In this document: positions 14,252-21,529 of the stretch, piece after piece
Numbering within the stretch: the stretch's first letter is position 1
Layout of the letters: every line of letters begins with the position of its first letter
Virus record (IMG/VR): IMGVR_UViG_3300033153_002985
Span: 1 to 38,408 of that record
DNA from: a virus
Strand: one strand, 5' to 3'
DNA length: 38,408 nucleotides
The notes under the pieces: generated by a model
Seen by the model: only the letters and a program-made list of their open reading frames with translations
Database searches by the model: none
What the model was told of the DNA's origin: nothing
Made by a program: the position numbers and the translations under genes

Positions 14252-14451
14252 AAGTTGAAGAAGCGAAACAAAAATGGTGTCCCTTTAAAGATAGTGGGTA
14301 CGATTCAAGGACATGCATCGGCGACGATTGTATGGCATGGGCAGAAATAAGCGCATACGAATTTGAAGAGATTAAGGGAGGCCAAGTTGCTACAAAAAAA
14401 GAATTGCCAGAAGACCAAAAAGAAGGCTACTGTATACGCCTTTGTAAATAA
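14248..14451 (+). CDS. small Cys-containing protein
   Basis: A 67-residue protein starting with GTG at 14248, after AAAGGA. 'CPFKDSGYDSRTCIGDDCMAWAE' is a four-Cys module seen in small uncharacterised phage proteins, probably zinc-binding with the C-terminal Cys (YCIRLCK). A longer frame beginning at 14068 overlaps two linked genes and is rejected. Confidence 0.7.
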   Translation: MKVEEAKQKWCPFKDSGYDSRTCIGDDCMAWAEISAYEFEEIKGGQVATKKELPEDQKEGYCIRLCK

Positions 14452-14546
14452 TGCAAAGCCTTAAGCAAGAGTTGAGCGCCGCGCTGCTTGAATGTCTGGC
14501 GTTTAGATTGGAGTTGATGAGCTTGAGGATACGTGATGACGTTTAA
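14451..14546 (+). CDS. 31-residue helical peptide
   Basis: The ATG at 14451 shares one base with the preceding stop (TAATG). The product is a single Leu-rich amphipathic helix. Linkage supports it but there is no ribosome site of its own. Confidence 0.45.
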   Translation: MQSLKQELSAALLECLAFRLELMSLRIRDDV

Positions 14547-14676
14547 AGAATACGTTTGGTTTTTCAAAACGAGCTGGAGCTATGCGGGAGGAATTAAAAA
14601 CTTGAAGTCATTTATTGTCGGCCTTCCGCTGGCCACATGGAGATACAGAAAGTCAATAATTAGCGATAGGGCTTGA
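14536..14676 (+). CDS. 46-residue aromatic, possibly membrane-associated protein
   Basis: The ATG at 14536 overlaps the previous frame by 11 bases, and the TGA at 14674 falls inside the palindromic operator of the next promoter. The product is rich in Phe/Trp/Tyr, with a hydrophobic 'SFIVGLPLATW' followed by basic residues. Confidence 0.5.
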   Translation: MTFKEYVWFFKTSWSYAGGIKNLKSFIVGLPLATWRYRKSIISDRA

Positions 14677-14714
14677 TTTGTATCAAGGCAATAAATAACC
14701 AGGTATGCCATACT
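14673..14714 (+). promoter_or_regulatory. palindromic operator plus extended -10 promoter of the ERF gene
   Basis: TTGATTTGTATCAAGGC (14673-14689) is followed 16 bases later by TGC-CATACT (14706-14714). The sequence recurs with one change, at exactly the same spacing, at 33903-33944. The palindrome overlaps the -35 position, as expected for a regulated promoter. CCAG...CTGG (14700-14717) forms an additional dyad around the -10. Confidence 0.65.
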
Positions 14715-14736
14715 GGGGTATCAAAAAGGGGAAACG

Positions 14737-15324
14737 ATGAAAGGTATTTACAAAAAATTAAACTCGATCATGAAAAAGGTTGAGTTCGTTACAAAAGACG
14801 GGCTTCTAGGTTACGGGCAAAATCAGTTCCGTATCGTCACTCACGATAAGGTTTTATCGGTAGTCCGTCAACACTTCGTTGATGCTGGCGTATTGGTGGT
14901 GCCGTCTCAGGTTGAAAAAGGAATAAGCGTTCCAGGCAAAACCAAAAACGGCGGCGACAAGATCAGGCTTGAAGTGCTTTATGATGTGTCGTTTATCGAT
15001 TCAGAGGACGGCTCCGAGCTTATTATCCGCACCGAAGCACACGCAGAAGACAATAGTGACAAGGCGGCAAACAAAGCTATCACCTATGCTGTTAAAAATG
15101 CAATTCTTAAGGTGTTGTTGCTTCAATCCGGCGACGATGTGAACCAAGAAATATCAAATAAAGTAAACAACACACAGAGAAGCATATTGCAAAAGCTTGT
15201 CACCTCTACCAAATCCAACGAAGAAGAGTTTCTGGCTTATTACGGTGCATCAACTTACGCTGATTTCAGCCAAGCATATTATCAAGGCGCGGTTGACGCT
15301 CTCCAAAAAAAGGCTAAAAAATGA
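14737..15324 (+). CDS. erf: ERF-family single-strand annealing protein
   Basis: A 195-residue recombinase. The family segment is clear: 'RLEVLYDVSFIDSEDGSEL' then 'AHAEDNSDKAANKAITYAVKNAILKVLLLQSGDD', matching the ERF pattern of D..DKA..KA.T.A.K......GDD. ERF proteins anneal complementary strands during phage recombination and circularisation, usually with an SSB partner. A short C-terminal helical tail follows. AAAAGGGGAAACG precedes the ATG. It is linked by ATGA to the Gp157-like gene. Confidence 0.9.
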   Translation: MKGIYKKLNSIMKKVEFVTKDGLLGYGQNQFRIVTHDKVLSVVRQHFVDAGVLVVPSQVEKGISVPGKTKNGGDKIRLEVLYDVSFIDSEDGSELIIRTEAHAEDNSDKAANKAITYAVKNAILKVLLLQSGDDVNQEISNKVNNTQRSILQKLVTSTKSNEEEFLAYYGASTYADFSQAYYQGAVDALQKKAKK

Positions 15325-15836
15325 GTTTGCAAAAAACCTACGAGACAAAACTTGAAACGGCAGAGAAACATGAAGTCGAGGCCATCCTTGATTTTAAACT
15401 CGAAGCCACTTCGCCTTTTGGTGTTGCGGATTATGTAGAATATGCGGTAGACAATCTTGACGATAAACTAAAACGCATCGAGCAAACCGAAAAAAGATTA
15501 AAAGCGATTAAAGTACAAATCAAAGCCCAAATCGAAACTATCAAAATCGGGGCCTCTGCATGGCTTGACGGTGCAGGGCTGGACAAACTACAAGGAGACC
15601 ATGTTTCGAGCGTCACGGTGCTTGAGCGGTCCGCTAAAGAAGATTTAATTGTAACGAGTGAAGAAGCGTTGATTAATGCGGGATATTTCAAGACGATAGC
15701 CGATAAAACCGCTGTAAAAAATGCCATCAAAGAGGGTGTGCAGATTGGGGGCGCGCATATCGAAATCACATATCTTGAAGATAGTTTGAAGATCAACAAG
15801 AAGAGAAGTAATGCTTCTGGAACTGATAAGAACTGA
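15321..15836 (+). CDS. Gp157-like protein
   Basis: A 171-residue protein. A long N-terminal coiled coil (to about residue 75, 'LDDKLKRIEQTEKRLKAIKVQIKAQIETI') leads to a beta segment 'GDHVSSVTVLERS' and a C-terminal 'KTAVKNAIKEGVQIGGAHIE'. This is the plan of the siphovirus Gp157 family, which typically sits beside recombination and SSB genes. Biochemical role unsettled. It overlaps the DUF1367-like gene by 26 bases. Confidence 0.85.
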   Translation: MSLQKTYETKLETAEKHEVEAILDFKLEATSPFGVADYVEYAVDNLDDKLKRIEQTEKRLKAIKVQIKAQIETIKIGASAWLDGAGLDKLQGDHVSSVTVLERSAKEDLIVTSEEALINAGYFKTIADKTAVKNAIKEGVQIGGAHIEITYLEDSLKINKKRSNASGTDKN

Positions 15837-16212
15837 ACACGGCTTAGTGCCGGTCAGTGATGAAAGCGTGAAGGCTGTCAAAAAGATTGCATTGCGTGAT
15901 TCTGTTTTTGTGGAATATAAACCGAGGCGTAATTACAAGTTTCATAAAAAATACTTTGCTCTTTTGCAGGCAGTCATTCCGAATCAAGAGCATTTCAAAA
16001 CCATTGATAATTTACATGAAGCGGTGAAATATAGAGCGGGTTGGTTTGAAACGATTATTCCGCTAAAAGGAGAGCCTTTTATAAAGACAAAAAGTATAGC
16101 TTTTTATTCTATGGATGATGCAGAGTTTGAGACATTTTTCAGCTCCGCCTTAGATGTGTGTGCCGAGTTGGTCGGTGATGATGCAGTGCGAGACATAATC
16201 GCATTTATATAA
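15811..16212 (+). CDS. DUF1367-like protein
   Basis: A 133-residue protein with 'YKPRRNYKFHKKYFALLQAV', the typical signature (RNxKFHKKFFALL) of DUF1367 phage proteins, followed by an alpha/beta C-terminus. These proteins occur in recombination/replication clusters, as here between Gp157 and an SSB-like protein. Function unproven. Confidence 0.85.
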   Translation: MLLELIRTEHGLVPVSDESVKAVKKIALRDSVFVEYKPRRNYKFHKKYFALLQAVIPNQEHFKTIDNLHEAVKYRAGWFETIIPLKGEPFIKTKSIAFYSMDDAEFETFFSSALDVCAELVGDDAVRDIIAFI

Positions 16213-16221
16213 AGGAAAAAC

Positions 16222-16533
16222 ATGACACGATACAACATAATGGCGGCGAAGCCATACACTGACAAGCAGAGCAATGAGCAGAAAACAAAGTGGGTCAAGC
16301 TTGGCTCAATCGTTATAATGCAAGATTCTCAGACGGGTAAACAAAAAATGTTTGGTGATCTCGATTGTATCCCCGCTGGTGCATGGTTCGACGGCTCGAT
16401 TCAGCTTTTTGAGGCAGACCAGCAACAGAGTGGCGGGCAGCAACAGCAGGGGCAGGGACAACAGCAGGGCGGTTACAACCAGCAACAGACAGGAGGCGGC
16501 TACAACCAACAGGGCGGCGGTTATGCTCAGTAG
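16222..16533 (+). CDS. putative SSB-like protein with Q/G-rich tail
   Basis: A 103-residue protein. Residues 1-64 ('KWVKLGSIVIMQD...FGDLDCIPAGAWFDGSIQLFE') have a compact beta-rich pattern compatible with a small OB fold. Residues 66-103 are almost only Gln, Gly, Asn and Tyr, in repeats like GGYNQQ, as in the flexible linkers of bacterial SSB proteins. There is no acidic SSB-type tip. Its place after ERF/Gp157/DUF1367 supports a single-strand-binding partner, which is inference. The tail-coding DNA is low-complexity (CAG/GGC). Confidence 0.65.
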   Translation: MTRYNIMAAKPYTDKQSNEQKTKWVKLGSIVIMQDSQTGKQKMFGDLDCIPAGAWFDGSIQLFEADQQQSGGQQQQGQGQQQGGYNQQQTGGGYNQQGGGYAQ

Positions 16534-16708
16534 CGAACCAATAGAAACTCACGCAGGGATTTTTATCTTCTGCGTCGGCGGCCTCTTCTGCATGGATAAC
16601 GTTACGCAGGCGTTCGGGTGTATTGAAGATGCCCGGGACTGGATTGACGGGCTGGCGGGGTTCACTGCGGTGAACGGGGTGATAGTTGAATATGAGGAGG
16701 CAGCATGA
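16523..16708 (+). CDS. hypothetical protein (61 aa)
   Basis: The ATG at 16523 overlaps the end of the Q/G-rich gene. The product is 61 residues with a hydrophobic centre (GIFIFCVGGLFC), then 'EDARDWIDGLAG'. It ends with ATGA into YopX copy 2. No family recognised. Confidence 0.65.
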   Translation: MLSSEPIETHAGIFIFCVGGLFCMDNVTQAFGCIEDARDWIDGLAGFTAVNGVIVEYEEAA

Positions 16709-17109
16709 GGGAGGCTAGGTTTAAGATATGGGACAAAAAAAGAAAAAAATGGGTTCATAAAACACCCGTAAATCTCTTAGGTGAAACTATACTTTTAGGA
16801 GAATTCATGAGAAGACCAGATGGTACTCATGTAAGACTTGAGGAACTAAATGATATGGAAATAATTCAATACACCGGCCTAAAAGACAAAAACAAAAAAG
16901 AGATTTATGAGGGGGATGTAGTCATTTTGTATAACTGGGATGAAGATTGCTGGGATGTTTTAAGAACCGTAGAATTCAGCGAAGGATCATTTATGGTAAC
17001 TGATATTGACAACTCCGGCACTTGCAGCATTCAGATGGTAGAACTGTCAGAGTGTAGAATCATCGGCAACATCTACGAAAACCCAGAACTATTAAAGGCC
17101 GGAGCATGA
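16705..17109 (+). CDS. YopX-like protein (copy 2)
   Basis: A 134-residue full-length YopX-type protein: N-terminal 'REARFKIWDKKRKKW', 'IIQYTGLKDKNKKEIYEGDVV', the shared 'SFMVTDIDNSGTCSIQMV' and the C-terminal 'RIIGNIYENPELL'. This copy has the canonical ends that copy 1 (1778-2191, opposite strand) lacks. Function unknown. Linked by ATGA on both sides. Confidence 0.9.
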   Translation: MREARFKIWDKKRKKWVHKTPVNLLGETILLGEFMRRPDGTHVRLEELNDMEIIQYTGLKDKNKKEIYEGDVVILYNWDEDCWDVLRTVEFSEGSFMVTDIDNSGTCSIQMVELSECRIIGNIYENPELLKAGA

Positions 17110-17282
17110 CACCCGAAAAATACGAAGAAGAAAAGGCGTACATTATCGAGCATTGTTTTGACCCTGAACAGCGAAGGGTCGAGCTTGACAAGCTGGATGC
17201 AGAACGGAGAAAGTCTGCCGTTGCTGTTCCAGGTGATTTTGATTCAGACGGCGGGGATTTATACTGTTTCGAAGAAGGGTAA
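17106..17282 (+). CDS. acidic small protein (58 aa)
   Basis: The ATG at 17106 overlaps the YopX stop as ATGA, and the frame ends at 17282, two bases before the next ATG. The product is 58 residues, strongly acidic, with an Asp/Gly-rich end (DFDSDGGD). Function unknown. Confidence 0.65.
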   Translation: MTPEKYEEEKAYIIEHCFDPEQRRVELDKLDAERRKSAVAVPGDFDSDGGDLYCFEEG

Positions 17283-17284
17283 AA

Positions 17285-17497
17285 ATGAAAGATTTGGACA
17301 GAATGATAAAACAGTTGGAGCATGCAGTTGTCAACGAAAAACATTGTGGCACAGAATCAATAAATGAACTATTTCCTTTGATTGGGGAAGTCGTGCAACT
17401 GCCTAGCAATCCACGGCCCGAGGCTGTATGGGCGTATGCTGTGGCTCTGTTGCTTCGTAGAATCGAAGAACTAGAGAGGGTTAGCAAACAAAATTAA
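17285..17497 (+). CDS. hypothetical protein, last gene of the plus-strand operon
   Basis: A 70-residue helical protein, no recognised family. GAAGAAGGGTAAAA precedes the ATG. It is convergent with the lysis-type cassette. The 28-base gap shows no strong terminator hairpin. Confidence 0.75.
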   Translation: MKDLDRMIKQLEHAVVNEKHCGTESINELFPLIGEVVQLPSNPRPEAVWAYAVALLLRRIEELERVSKQN

Positions 17498-17525
17498 TAC
17501 AGCCATGAAACATCCTATTACACCG

Positions 17526-17939
17526 CTACGCATCATAATCCTTTTGTCTGAATTCACCTTTGTAAGTTATGGTGATACTATCATTAGTGCCGTTCTTTTT
17601 TTTCCAAAAAGCCTTTCGGCCCTTGCTGAACATCACGCCCAGAAAGTATTTTAAGGCGCGTTCGGCGCGTAGCAGCATCATAAACCTGTTTGACTCATTG
17701 ACGACTATCGCGGTCATATTCCAAAAGAACATAGCATTAGAGAAATAGTAGTCGCCTATCGTCTTGCCTTTGGAAAACATCCAGTCGTGAATATTGCAGG
17801 CTTCCGTGATGGTGAGGCCCCAGAACGTATCAGGGACGTTAACGCCGCCTTTCGCGCCGCATCCGTTGCAGAGTGCATCTCTTAAGTGTTGCGGGGCTGT
17901 GAAGTAGTCTGACGGGGCGTAGATGGGTAGCTTTTTCAT
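17526..17939 (-). CDS. phospholipase A2-like protein
   Basis: A 137-residue protein with 'CNGCGAKGG...PDTFWGLTITEACNIHDWMFSKGKTIGDYYFSNAMF'. This contains the ACxxHD motif and flanking pattern of PLA2-like phage and bacterial proteins: a CxGCG loop for metal and a His-Asp active site. It would hydrolyse membrane lipids. It is the last gene of the late transcript, in the place where lysis genes occur, after a membrane-anchored coiled-coil protein. A role in lysis or envelope breaching is inferred. Confidence 0.75.
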   Translation of the reverse strand: MKKLPIYAPSDYFTAPQHLRDALCNGCGAKGGVNVPDTFWGLTITEACNIHDWMFSKGKTIGDYYFSNAMFFWNMTAIVVNESNRFMMLLRAERALKYFLGVMFSKGRKAFWKKKNGTNDSITITYKGEFRQKDYDA

Positions 17940-18199
17940 TCTGTTATTTTTAGCGGTTTGCTATGTAGACAAAAACTGCACGGGCTTGACCGTTCAAGAT
18001 ATCCGGCATCTTCCAGCAGTGTCATAACTTTTTTAATCAGGACTTTGATTTTCTCCTCTATCTCTTTTCGCTCGGAATCGCTTATAAACGTTCCTTCGTC
18101 TGATTCTGGCATAGTGGCTTTGTATATCAAGTCATTGATTTGATGTGAGAGTCCAGCGACTTGATGCATCGTGTATCTTATGTCGTTTGTTTTATCCAC
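17936..18199 (-). CDS. hypothetical helical protein of the lysis-type cassette
   Basis: An 87-residue protein. I use GTG at 18199 (after AGGGGGAG), not the TTG at 18220. It is mostly helical with a coiled-coil part (about 48-70) and a final Cys pair CSFC. No membrane span. It overlaps both neighbours. Confidence 0.7.
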   Translation of the reverse strand: MDKTNDIRYTMHQVAGLSHQINDLIYKATMPESDEGTFISDSERKEIEEKIKVLIKKVMTLLEDAGYLERSSPCSFCLHSKPLKITE

Positions 18200-18641
18200 C
18201 TGCTCCCCCTGGTATTGCAACTATCACCAATCCTTTTGAGTGTAGCCAATACGCGCCGTATGCCAATCCAGACGCGCCGGAAAAAGCATATATTGATTTC
18301 ATAATGAATTTAGAATTTTTATCAGTCTCTTTTTTGATAGGGGCCAATACCTCGAGTATTTCTTTATGTCCCGCGCTCATTGTGCTTTTTATCTCTTCCA
18401 TTTTGGCTATCTCTGCTTTTTCGTGGGCGGTTTGCCATGCCACTTGCTGTTCATAGAGCTTATTGAGGGAGGCGATGTCTTTGCGTATTGATTCAATACT
18501 GGAGTTGGTGTTGGTGTTGACGTTGTCTATGGCAGACAGTTTGTGGTCATGCTTGTCTAGTTGTTCGCCTTGCTTTTGTACTGTTGCATGAAGCTCCTCA
18601 TGCCTTTTTGCTAAATGCTCGCAACCTATACACTGTTCCAC
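18192..18641 (-). CDS. coiled-coil membrane-anchored protein, possible holin-type
   Basis: A 149-residue protein starting with GTG. CIGCEH is near the N-terminus, a long coiled coil runs from about 15 to 110, and a C-terminal hydrophobic region 'YAFSGASGLAYGAYWLHSKGLVIVAIPGGAGG' can make one or two spans. This topology occurs in haemolysin XhlA-like phage lysis proteins. It is the first gene after an extended -10 promoter separating it from the tail genes, which fits a lysis cassette. Confidence 0.65.
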   Translation of the reverse strand: MEQCIGCEHLAKRHEELHATVQKQGEQLDKHDHKLSAIDNVNTNTNSSIESIRKDIASLNKLYEQQVAWQTAHEKAEIAKMEEIKSTMSAGHKEILEVLAPIKKETDKNSKFIMKSIYAFSGASGLAYGAYWLHSKGLVIVAIPGGAGG

Positions 18642-18658
18642 ATTGCCGCCTTTTTAAA

Positions 18659-18667
18659 ATTATATCA
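18659..18667 (-). promoter_or_regulatory. extended -10 promoter of the lysis-type cassette
   Basis: TGATATAAT on the minus strand in the 28-base gap after the kelch gene, with a second TATAAT ten bases upstream. No evident -35. It would give the cassette independent expression. Confidence 0.5.
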
Positions 18668-18669
18668 CA

Positions 18670-19713
18670 TTATACACAGGTGTAGTCGTTGAAGCTTCCG
18701 CTTATCGTTGCCACTTGCACTACTGCTGTAGCTGAGCCATCATTCCCGCCCAATAGGTGCAAGTGGTCTTTGGTGGCAACGACTTGTGAATATGCGGCAT
18801 CATCGTATATATCATTAGGTACATCCTGCGCCCATGTACCTATTAATCCGTCTTCATCGATTGTTGCTATTTGTACATAGTGGGAAAGAACCGAAGCACC
18901 AAGTAAATATACAGTGTCATGAGTAGAAAACACTTGCGCATAAGCAGCAGCATAATCTAAAGTGTTGCCTGTTGTCCATGTGCCTATTATGCCCGCAACT
19001 ATTGGGGCCGTGTATGTTGTGTCAACAATACCTGACCCGCCATTACCGCCCAACATATACACTCTGTTTTTGGTTGTAATGGCTTGTGAGGCATACAGCG
19101 GGCCGGGCATACTTGTAGTGGTTGACCATGTGCCTATTGCACCAGCCGTAATAGTGGCCGTTTGCACCACTGCTGAAGCGGAAGAGCCAGTGTGACCGCC
19201 CAATAAATAAATACGATCTGTTGTGATAATCGCCTGAGAGATACCCATTGCCGTATTAAGACTATTGGCGGATGTCCATGTTCCAAGCGTGCCGTCTCCG
19301 TTAACTGGGGCAACATGGACAGTGCTTGTTGTGGTGTTAGATGAATTACGCCCACCAATTAAATAGATGTATCCGTCCGTTACAACAACTTGCGCATATC
19401 TTTTAGCTACTGGCACGCTCGTAGTAGTTGACCATGTGCCAAGTGTGCCATCTGAATTAATAGGCGCCATATAAACTGTAGCAACTGTAGCAGAACCATT
19501 ATTTCCACTAATCAAATACACATAATCTTTTGTGATAGCGGCTTGAGACATTTGCAATGCACCTGGCAAAGATGTGGCTGCTGCCCAACTTGTTATTGAC
19601 GCGCTTTGGGTGAAATTTATATCATATTGGTTTTTCCACGGCTTTGCATTGTTGCAAAAAACTGGAACATCCCCAGCGGCTACTTTGCTAAAAAATAGCT
19701 TATTGGATAGCAT
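18670..19713 (-). CDS. kelch-type beta-propeller tail fibre or receptor-binding protein
   Basis: A 347-residue protein. After a ~45-residue N-terminus it consists of about six repeats of ~48 residues, each with 'YLIGG' (YLISG, YLIGG, YLLGG, YMLGG, YLLGA, HLLGG) and 'GTLGTWS' elements, i.e. kelch-like blades forming one propeller. It lies at the end of the tail module after a fibre-chaperone-like gene, so receptor binding is the likely role. DNA repeats are diverged, not tandem-identical. Confidence 0.8.
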   Translation of the reverse strand: MLSNKLFFSKVAAGDVPVFCNNAKPWKNQYDINFTQSASITSWAAATSLPGALQMSQAAITKDYVYLISGNNGSATVATVYMAPINSDGTLGTWSTTTSVPVAKRYAQVVVTDGYIYLIGGRNSSNTTTSTVHVAPVNGDGTLGTWTSANSLNTAMGISQAIITTDRIYLLGGHTGSSASAVVQTATITAGAIGTWSTTTSMPGPLYASQAITTKNRVYMLGGNGGSGIVDTTYTAPIVAGIIGTWTTGNTLDYAAAYAQVFSTHDTVYLLGASVLSHYVQIATIDEDGLIGTWAQDVPNDIYDDAAYSQVVATKDHLHLLGGNDGSATAVVQVATISGSFNDYTCV

Positions 19714-20332
19714 CCCAAACCTCTTGCGCTGTGATGGCGGCCTTGATGCCGTCTTCTTTGTTCTGCTTGGCCCCTGTTATCTCTGCTGCCAGCAACTCGT
19801 ATGCATCGGCATTGGTGATTATCTTGTCGGATATTTGGGACACAGTAAGGGTCGGATTTTTTAACTTCTTTACTTCTACTAGTTTTGTCAAAAACGGCGT
19901 AGCTGCGTTGGAATCTGCCTTGTATGCTCTGGCCTGCTCTTCTTGTTTTCTCCATGTCTCTCTTTCGCTTTGAGGGTAGCCGTTTTTAATCTGCTCCATA
20001 GCTTCTTCATACTCTTCGTAAGTATTGCTTAACTCTCTAGTTTGAATCTCTGCTAGCGGGATATCTTCAGTTGTTACGGCTTCAGAAACTATTCCATTCG
20101 ACATGCTAAGTGTTGAGCCGATTGACCGCAGAGAGAATGAATCAAAGGTTCCAGCCGTTGCCGTATAGATTCCTCTTGAATTTCTGTACTCCTCTGTCCA
20201 TCTTTGCAAGTAGATTGCTGGGTGCTTTATTCCAAAAGCGTCAAAAAACTTTGGAATGCCTTTTTCCTTGAACACTTCGAGATATTCTAATATCGGGGAT
20301 TCTGCTGTTCCTGTATTTATTGCGAAACTCAT
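19700..20332 (-). CDS. tail protein with fibre-chaperone-like C-terminus
   Basis: A 210-residue protein. The C-terminal ~100 residues ('YPQSERETWRKQEEQARAY...TPFLTKLVEVKKL') match the pattern of tail fibre assembly/DUF4376-type domains. The N-terminal ~110 residues look like a separate beta-rich module. It overlaps the kelch gene, probably its client or partner. Confidence 0.7.
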   Translation of the reverse strand: MSFAINTGTAESPILEYLEVFKEKGIPKFFDAFGIKHPAIYLQRWTEEYRNSRGIYTATAGTFDSFSLRSIGSTLSMSNGIVSEAVTTEDIPLAEIQTRELSNTYEEYEEAMEQIKNGYPQSERETWRKQEEQARAYKADSNAATPFLTKLVEVKKLKNPTLTVSQISDKIITNADAYELLAAEITGAKQNKEDGIKAAITAQEVWDAIQ

Positions 20333-20341
20333 ATTTACTCC

Positions 20342-20692
20342 TTATACCGTTACCGCCGTGGCGAGTGTTACGGTTGCGGCCTGTGATTTGAATGCAATTT
20401 CATACGTTCCCGCCGCGCTTAGGTCTTGGGCATCCTCGCCGCTGAATGTGGAATCGAAGCTAACTGTTTCCGTGCCACCTTTGGTTATCTTAATGCTTCC
20501 CATCATATCTTCTATGAAGTCCGAGGCTGTTAATGTCAGATTTGTTGAACTGGTTGTCGTTAATTCTAAGTTGTTGCCGTCTGCGATTGATACCGTTTTT
20601 GTTGATGTCACCGTGCCGTAATCGTGCGCTGTGCTGTATTGAGGTTCGTTAAAATCGTTTTCAGTATCTTCTAATTCTACTGTTGTTGCCAT
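20342..20692 (-). CDS. beta-rich tail protein
   Basis: A 116-residue Thr/Ser-rich protein with an Ig- or jelly-roll-like composition (repeated TVS/LTLT strands, no Cys). It lies between the glycine-rich adhesin and the fibre protein. Possibly a tail-tip decoration. No family assigned. Confidence 0.65.
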   Translation of the reverse strand: MATTVELEDTENDFNEPQYSTAHDYGTVTSTKTVSIADGNNLELTTTSSTNLTLTASDFIEDMMGSIKITKGGTETVSFDSTFSGEDAQDLSAAGTYEIAFKSQAATVTLATAVTV

Positions 20693-20695
20693 CTT

Positions 20696-21517
20696 TTACC
20701 ACCATACCTTAAGATATCCGTCCGCACCGTCCGCGCCCGCTGCACCCGCTGAACCGCCCGTGCCGCCCGTACCGCCGGGGCCAATAGTGACCGTGACCGT
20801 TGCCGCCGGGGTTAGACCTGTGACCACTTCTCTAACCATAATGGAAGCACCACCACCTCCGCCGCCCGGGTCTGTGGCTTGACCACCACCACCGCCGCCG
20901 CCGCTTCCGTAGTCTGTGGCTGATGGTTCTGTGCCTGCCGTTCCTGTAGTGCCGCCGTCACCGCCGTCGCCAAAGCACCCACCCGCACCGCCGCCGCCGC
21001 CGTAGTTTGTACCGCCGTCACCACCTAATGTTAAAACGGTCTCAGTGAGGTATATTCGTAATTCAAAACCGCTGCCATCCTCGCCGCCTGTACCGCCGCC
21101 ACTGTCGCCATCGCCGCCGCTTACGGGGTAGCCGTTGCGGGTGTTCCCACCTATGCCGCTTTCGCTGGTAGTGCCGCCCGTGCCGCCATCACCGCCTATC
21201 GCCGTTACATGCGCGCCAAATGTCGAAGAGGTGCCGTCTGCGCCATTGTTTCCGCTAGAGCTGTTGTCGCCGCCTTCGCCACCACCACCTCCGCCGCCGC
21301 ATGTCTCTATGATGACTGTCGTAACGCCTTCGGGTACTGTAAAAGTTCCGCTGGCTGTGAACTCTTCCGAATACATGTTTTTAATGATAGTTGGTGCGCC
21401 TGATGCTTGTTTTGCAAGGCCGCCGAAGTTCGCTTGCATTCCTTCTACTACCGAGCCTTTGATTGGCTTTCCTGTGTCGAACGTAGCCGCTGCGTAATCC
21501 GTGTATGTTTCAGCCAT
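20696..21517 (-). CDS. glycine-rich tail adhesin-like protein
   Basis: A 273-residue protein. An N-terminal part (1-75) with a beta strand 'TFTVPEGVTTVIIE' leads into a region (about 78-265) made of poly-Gly runs and GGDGGTGG-type repeats, ending LKVWW. This resembles glycine-rich phage tip proteins in which polyglycine helices pack into a sandwich, such as T-even gp38-type adhesins. Likely host recognition. The coding DNA is a run of GGC/GGT repeats, GC-rich compared with its neighbours. Confidence 0.7.
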   Translation of the reverse strand: MAETYTDYAAATFDTGKPIKGSVVEGMQANFGGLAKQASGAPTIIKNMYSEEFTASGTFTVPEGVTTVIIETCGGGGGGGEGGDNSSSGNNGADGTSSTFGAHVTAIGGDGGTGGTTSESGIGGNTRNGYPVSGGDGDSGGGTGGEDGSGFELRIYLTETVLTLGGDGGTNYGGGGGAGGCFGDGGDGGTTGTAGTEPSATDYGSGGGGGGGQATDPGGGGGGASIMVREVVTGLTPAATVTVTIGPGGTGGTGGSAGAAGADGADGYLKVWW

Positions 21518-21529
21518 TAAAATACTCCT

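Noticed and set aside
15431-15799. 122-residue minus-strand frame opposite the Gp157-like gene
   Set aside because: Antisense shadow of a well-supported coding region.
18670-19713. Diversity-generating target or tandem DNA repeat in the kelch gene
   Set aside because: Blades are diverged at DNA level, and no template repeat or reverse transcriptase is present.
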